From NCBI GenBank assembly GCA_025201365.1, contig JAIXMF010000161.1:1-28778 (forward strand): a stretch of 28,778 nucleotides of DNA. The letters run 5' to 3'. This DNA comes from Syncephalis plumigaleata (lineage: Eukaryota > Zoopagomycota > Zoopagomycetes > Zoopagales > Piptocephalidaceae). Numbering within the stretch: the stretch's first letter is position 1; the number at the start of each line of letters is the position of its first letter. Position numbers and translations under genes: made by a program. Of the stretch, positions 24,767 to 28,778 are shown piece by piece. The notes beneath the pieces are model-generated. The model was given only the letters and a program-made list of their open reading frames with translations, made no database searches and had not been told where the DNA came from.

Positions 24767-26856
24767 ATGGATACTATTTCTGAAAAACAACGTCTTTTAC
24801 CGTAAGTATTTATTGATATCCTCCATACACACACATATATATCATGTATTATGAACTAATTGTCGTATAATTAGAACTGATCCAGTTGCTTCTGTCGATA
24901 AGTTGGAGGAGCAAGCTGCTCGTCAAAATCACGGATTTAATTTATTATTCCTACATCGCTTCTATCGTATCATTTGTATTACCTTTAATCCTAAGCAATC
25001 CAAAAGTACACTCTACTTTTATTGTCTACTGTTGTTGATTGCTGGTGTAAACGAGGTTGCCGTCTACTATACTGGCAATGTGCCATCGCAATTCTATGGT
25101 GTACTTCTCGTCAAGGATATTCACCAATTCAACATTGTCGTAGGCAAGTCGATTGGTTTTATTGTTGCCGTCACTATTGTAAGTAACAGTGATAATAGAA
25201 GTGGTCATCCTCTAATCGATCATGTCATTCATTAGAGTAAAAGTCTTGTTAACTTTGTGGCCGGTCTATTCGAGTATCATCTGCGTAATGCGTTGACTCG
25301 TCATCTGCATCAACGTTTTCTAAAGCCAAACATATTCTATCCCGTGTCATCCAGCAATGAGATTGACAATGTCGATCAACGTATCACTCAAGATGTCGAA
25401 AAGTTCGCCAATACACTACGTCAAATACTCCAACTAACGATAGTGTCGCCATTCATTATCATATACTACACGGTCAAGACATGGGAGGTATCGGGCTATC
25501 TAGGACCAGTGTTGTCACTCGCCTACTTTATCCTCTTCTCGATATTTAGTCGTCTCGTTATGTCACCTGTCACTAAGGCTGTTTTCATGAAAGAACGACA
25601 TGAAGGCCTATTTCGGTAGGTTTTATGCAAGCAACATATTCTATAATCATCTATATGTAGATACTCACTTGTTTACTCGTTTTAGATTTATACATGTTCG
25701 TTTGAGAACGGCGAATGAATCAGTGGCCATGCTCAAGGGTGAAAACAAGGAACAAGACACCGCCAACAATGCGCTGGCCTCGTTGATTGAACGTCAAAAG
25801 AAAGTCGTCTACTGGGAATTACCGCTGACCATGGTCAATAATCTTAGTTCCTATCTTGGCTCGATTGTCTCTTACCTTATTATTGCCATTCCTATCTACA
25901 GCGGTAAATACGACTATATGTCATCCCAGCAATTGACACAATTGATCAGTCAGCACGCGTTCATGTCCATGTACCTCATCTATCAATTCACTACGATTGT
26001 TGAGCAAGCTGTTCGTTTTGCTGAATCGGCCGGTTTCGCTAATCGTATCGGACAGATGCTCGAGACTATTGATGCGCAACAGGAAAAGAACAATGCCATC
26101 AATGTGAATAATGTCTACATTACAGATAGTCAATTAGCGAGTGGACACCATGATGATGGTGATAATAGTGCCTCATCCTCCAAACTTGATGGTGGCATTC
26201 GATTCAACAATGTTACCGTTTGTTCACCAACAGGTCAGCTACTTGTCAATAATTTGACATTAGAGTTTAGACTAGGTGACAACGTTCTCATTACAGGAGC
26301 CAATGGCACCGGTAAGACGTCGTTATTGCGCGTCATATGCGGTCTATGGCCTGCTGCCTCGGGAGAGTGCACGTTTTACGGTCAGCTTCACCAGCATCAA
26401 GTGCAACTACTACCGCAACAGCCTTATATAGCTGTTGGTTCACTTCGTAAGCAAATTGCTTATCCAGCACCGGTACACACCGTGTCGGATGAAGCACTTC
26501 GTAGCGCGTTGAATGCAGCTGGATTGGATCATCTCTTAGTTAAGGTTGAGTCGGCAGACACCGACTATGGAACGGAGTGGTCGCGTATCTTGTCGCCGGG
26601 TGAAGCGCAACGTCTAGCGTTTGCCCGTCTTTTGCATAGTCGTCCGAGATTCGCCGTTCTTGACGAGGCGACAAGTGCCGTGGACGAAGCAACCGAGAAC
26701 GCACTCTACAGACGTGCTCTCGACCTTGGTATTAGTCTAGTCTCCATTGGACATCGTGTTTCATTGCGTCAATTCCATCAGCATGAACTACACTTGAATG
26801 GTACTCGGGATGCAAACAACGAACTAGAAGGCAGCTACACGCTTCTTGATATATAA
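24767..26856 (+). CDS. ABCD4-like half ABC transporter (ABC subfamily D)
   Basis: Half transporter with one membrane domain and one ATPase domain, expected to dimerise. Exons are 24767-24801, 24875-25178, 25236-25615 and 25686-26856, in phase, giving 629 residues (animal ABCD4 is about 606). The membrane domain has hydrophobic helices and ABCD4-type landmarks: VPSQFYGVLLVKD, DNVDQRITQDVEKF (the EAA-like/DQR region), EGLFRFIHVRLRTANESVA, YLGSIVSYLIIAIPIYSG, and NRIGQ. The ATPase shows Walker A GANGTGKTS, signature LSPGEAQRLAFAR, Walker B FAVLDEATSAVD and the switch SIGHR. LSPGE and the VPSQFYGVL motif fit ABCD4 better than the peroxisomal ABCD1-3 fatty-acid carriers. Animal ABCD4 acts in lysosomal cobalamin export; whether this fungal protein moves B12 is inference. 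A His/Asp/Ser-rich insert precedes the ATPase. Confidence 0.88.
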
Positions 26857-27269
26857 ATCTATGTAGTAACTGCGCCATTCTATCACTGATATTACTACAG
26901 AGATTGGTTATTTAACAAGTCGTCCTATTTATTGCAACTTACTAAGTAAATATAGTAAATTTGATGTTGCTTAGCTTGTAATTAGCGTATAATCTTGCTG
27001 TTTGGAATGCAGTTTGTTAGTAGATACATGTAATTATGCTAGTCATTGATACACGCTATTAGTAATAGGTACTAATTATTTACTGATACTACAAAATACG
27101 AAGTACGGTATAACATTAATATGCATACAAGAAAAGATTACAAATGTATACAAGGTTGATGATGAATGGTGGATGGTGGATGGTGGATGAGGCGACAACA
27201 CAATATAAATACTGTTTCTAATTACTAAATGATTGCCACAGCAATCTATGATAGCTAGCCCGTTTCTTA
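26857..27269. other. Intergenic region
   Basis: 3' flank of the ABCD4-like gene and of the right-hand minus-strand gene. There is a GGTGGAT repeat at about 27168-27190. No gene is seen. Confidence 0.5.
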
Positions 27270-28778
27270 TTATAACAAGAATTGGTCCCGCTTTGTATGA
27301 TTGCTGTCTATATCGTAATAGAATGAAGTATCCATATTGTTGGAGGCATGTCTGCATTCCTTGATCAATGTAGTCGACAGTTGTGCCACTACTAAAATGC
27401 TAGCCCGTCCCTCACAATGGTGAGAGCCAGTCCCGCGAATAACAGAGACAAGTATACATTGATCCTGATGACAGTCCTGTGATTGGAGTAGGGTTTAAAG
27501 GAATGGCTAATGGAACAGAAATGAGCACATGAACTAGAATCATAGAATGCATCATACTTACATTAACCAGGTTGGATTTGAGCATGTCCATCGGCATGGT
27601 CTCGCCAAATCGACGCATGCCAGCTGCAGCAATGATACGACGCGACATGGGCGACATGAATGAATCGGATCCATGAACGATCGTTTGTGAGGTGGTGGAC
27701 GACGACTGTTCTTGCGACTCTGTAGCATTCTTCGTAGACTCGATGGCATTGGATGGCGATGAACAGCGTCGAGTAGAAGGTGGTGTGTGTGGTGCACTGC
27801 TATGACAAGCACCGATGTGATTCACTGCTGACTCGCTCAAGGAACGCTCAGCATAACGAGGCTTGTGGATGCCACCATTGGTATGCACAGAGACACGAGT
27901 GCGTTTTCGCATCACTTGCTCATTCAGTCCCAGTTGAGGTGAGCTTAGTCGTCGTGTATCTCGTCGTTGTCGTTGTTGCGGTGATGCTGATACTGATAGG
28001 AATACATCATCGTCACTGTCATTGGATGTTGATGGATTTGGCATGGTGTGCGAGCGAGTTGCTAATGGCAGCACCTTACGCTTCAAGAACGAACAGGACT
28101 GAGTATTGTCCTCGATGCCGCTACGCTTACGCTTGATGCTGGGTGGACGGCAGAAACCATCGGCATCCTTTTCGTTGTCGATTCAGATGTGGCTGAGCAG
28201 AATAGTGATGGTGTAGAGCGGAATGCGGCCTTTTGCAATGAACTGGCTAATGAGGAAGTAGTAGTGGTAGTCGTGTTCTCCTTCTTAGCCGTTCCTTCAT
28301 TGATTGATGCTGCTTTACTCTTGATGAAGTAATTCTCGATGTTATAGGTCGGTGATATCTAATAGAACTATGATTAATAACTACTTGTGACAATATCATG
28401 AAGAAGAAGAGTATTAATACATACCTTACTACTATCATTCGAGCTATTCCCATTTCGTTTACGTTTTGATATGGGTGCTGGTGCCTTGAACGTATTCTTT
28501 GCAGGTACATTTGACTTGTTGGCCAATGAAGCATGCTTAAATGTGGATGTCGATGTTGATTTGGCACTAGTTGGTGGGGAGTCTTGCTTGATACCAATGC
28601 ATTAGTGACAGATTGCTTCTTGGTATTATGGCAAGTGCGAGTGGTGACAATGGTGTACGAGGATTTGACATCATATTGCTCTTCTTAATTAGAGAAGGAA
28701 GGAGTTTAGACTTGCTAGATGTCGATGTCTTTGTGCACTCATCATTGGCAATCCATAGTGCAGATGCATTCGCTGAAT
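27270..28778 (-). pseudogene. Second, frame-disrupted copy of the Ser/Thr-rich gene, with its 3' part
   Basis: Bases 28778-28188 match the left gene. Exon 1 (to 28425) has four single-base frame-breaking indels relative to the left copy, near 28577, 28627, 28686 and 28698. The intron (28424-28359) is intact, 66 nt. Exon 2 is open from 28358 to a stop at 28085-28083. A different frame is open from 28182 to 27562 and looks genuinely coding: KRKR and LKRK basic clusters, Ser-rich stretches, then MSRRIIAAAGMRRFGETMP and KSNLVN. A GTAAGT donor follows at 27561, and the acceptor at 27478-27477 continues 68 codons to a stop at 27272-27270. The two frames do not join cleanly, because a TGA at 28185-28183 lies between. 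The copy is either a decayed duplicate or carries errors at the sequence end. The 3' part may be the real end of the left gene. Function unknown. Confidence 0.55.
28188..28778. repeat. Right copy of the window-terminal direct repeat
   Basis: The partner of 1-618. It starts at TGTGGCTGAGCAGAA, immediately matching base 1 of the window, and runs to the final base. It lacks 17 bases of the TAG-repeat tract seen at about 70-95 and has a 6-base in-frame loss near 28550. Confidence 0.95.

Noticed and set aside
24120-24854. Several overlapping plus-strand frames of 65-93 codons
   Set aside because: They overlap one another in different frames, are Phe/Ser/Leu-rich and run into the first exon of the ABCD4-like gene out of frame.

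Overview
This window is eukaryotic nuclear DNA, most likely from an early-diverging (non-Dikarya) fungus. The reasons are one tryptophan synthase gene with the alpha domain fused ahead of the beta domain, a fungal-looking TBP core, many short introns (46 to about 110 nt, GTAAGT donors, CTAAT branch-like motifs), and an ABCD4-type transporter of the kind linked to vitamin B12 handling. The lineage cannot be named from the sequence alone. All introns were placed by hand from splice motifs, reading frame and family similarity.

Layout. A Ser/Thr-rich gene of unknown function runs leftward from 1561 (59-1561, minus). A small signal-peptide gene follows (start at 4012, minus), whose downstream part is a 14-unit tandem array of about 82 bp per unit. 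Every unit carries a donor and an acceptor, and nearly every one a branch-like motif, leaving only 3, 5 or 9 nt between one acceptor and the next donor. About 2 kb without convincing genes follows. Then come ribosomal protein L35 (minus), a MARCH5-like RING-CH membrane E3 ligase (minus), PDCD5 (plus), the spliceosomal kinase PRP4 (minus), TBP (plus, with a TATA box and three evenly spaced CCAAT boxes), a cytochrome-b5-less sulfite oxidase (plus), tryptophan synthase TRP5 (minus) and an ABCD4-like half transporter (plus). The last 1.5 kb holds a second, frame-disrupted copy of the first gene.

The conserved genes are housekeeping and do not form a pathway cluster. Two pairs converge (PDCD5/PRP4 kinase and sulfite oxidase/TRP5). 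Three pairs diverge (MARCH5-like/PDCD5, PRP4 kinase/TBP and TRP5/ABCD4-like).

Two things stand out. The first is the intron and micro-exon array behind the secretory leader at 2781-4012. It reads as an open frame of about 48 residues when all 14 tiny exons are joined, and may be a repeatedly re-spliced gene or an amplified intron. The second is that the first 618 bases and the last 591 bases are diverged copies of the same sequence in the same orientation. This suggests a tandem duplication, an overlapping circular or allelic assembly, or a repeated unit of about 28.2 kb.
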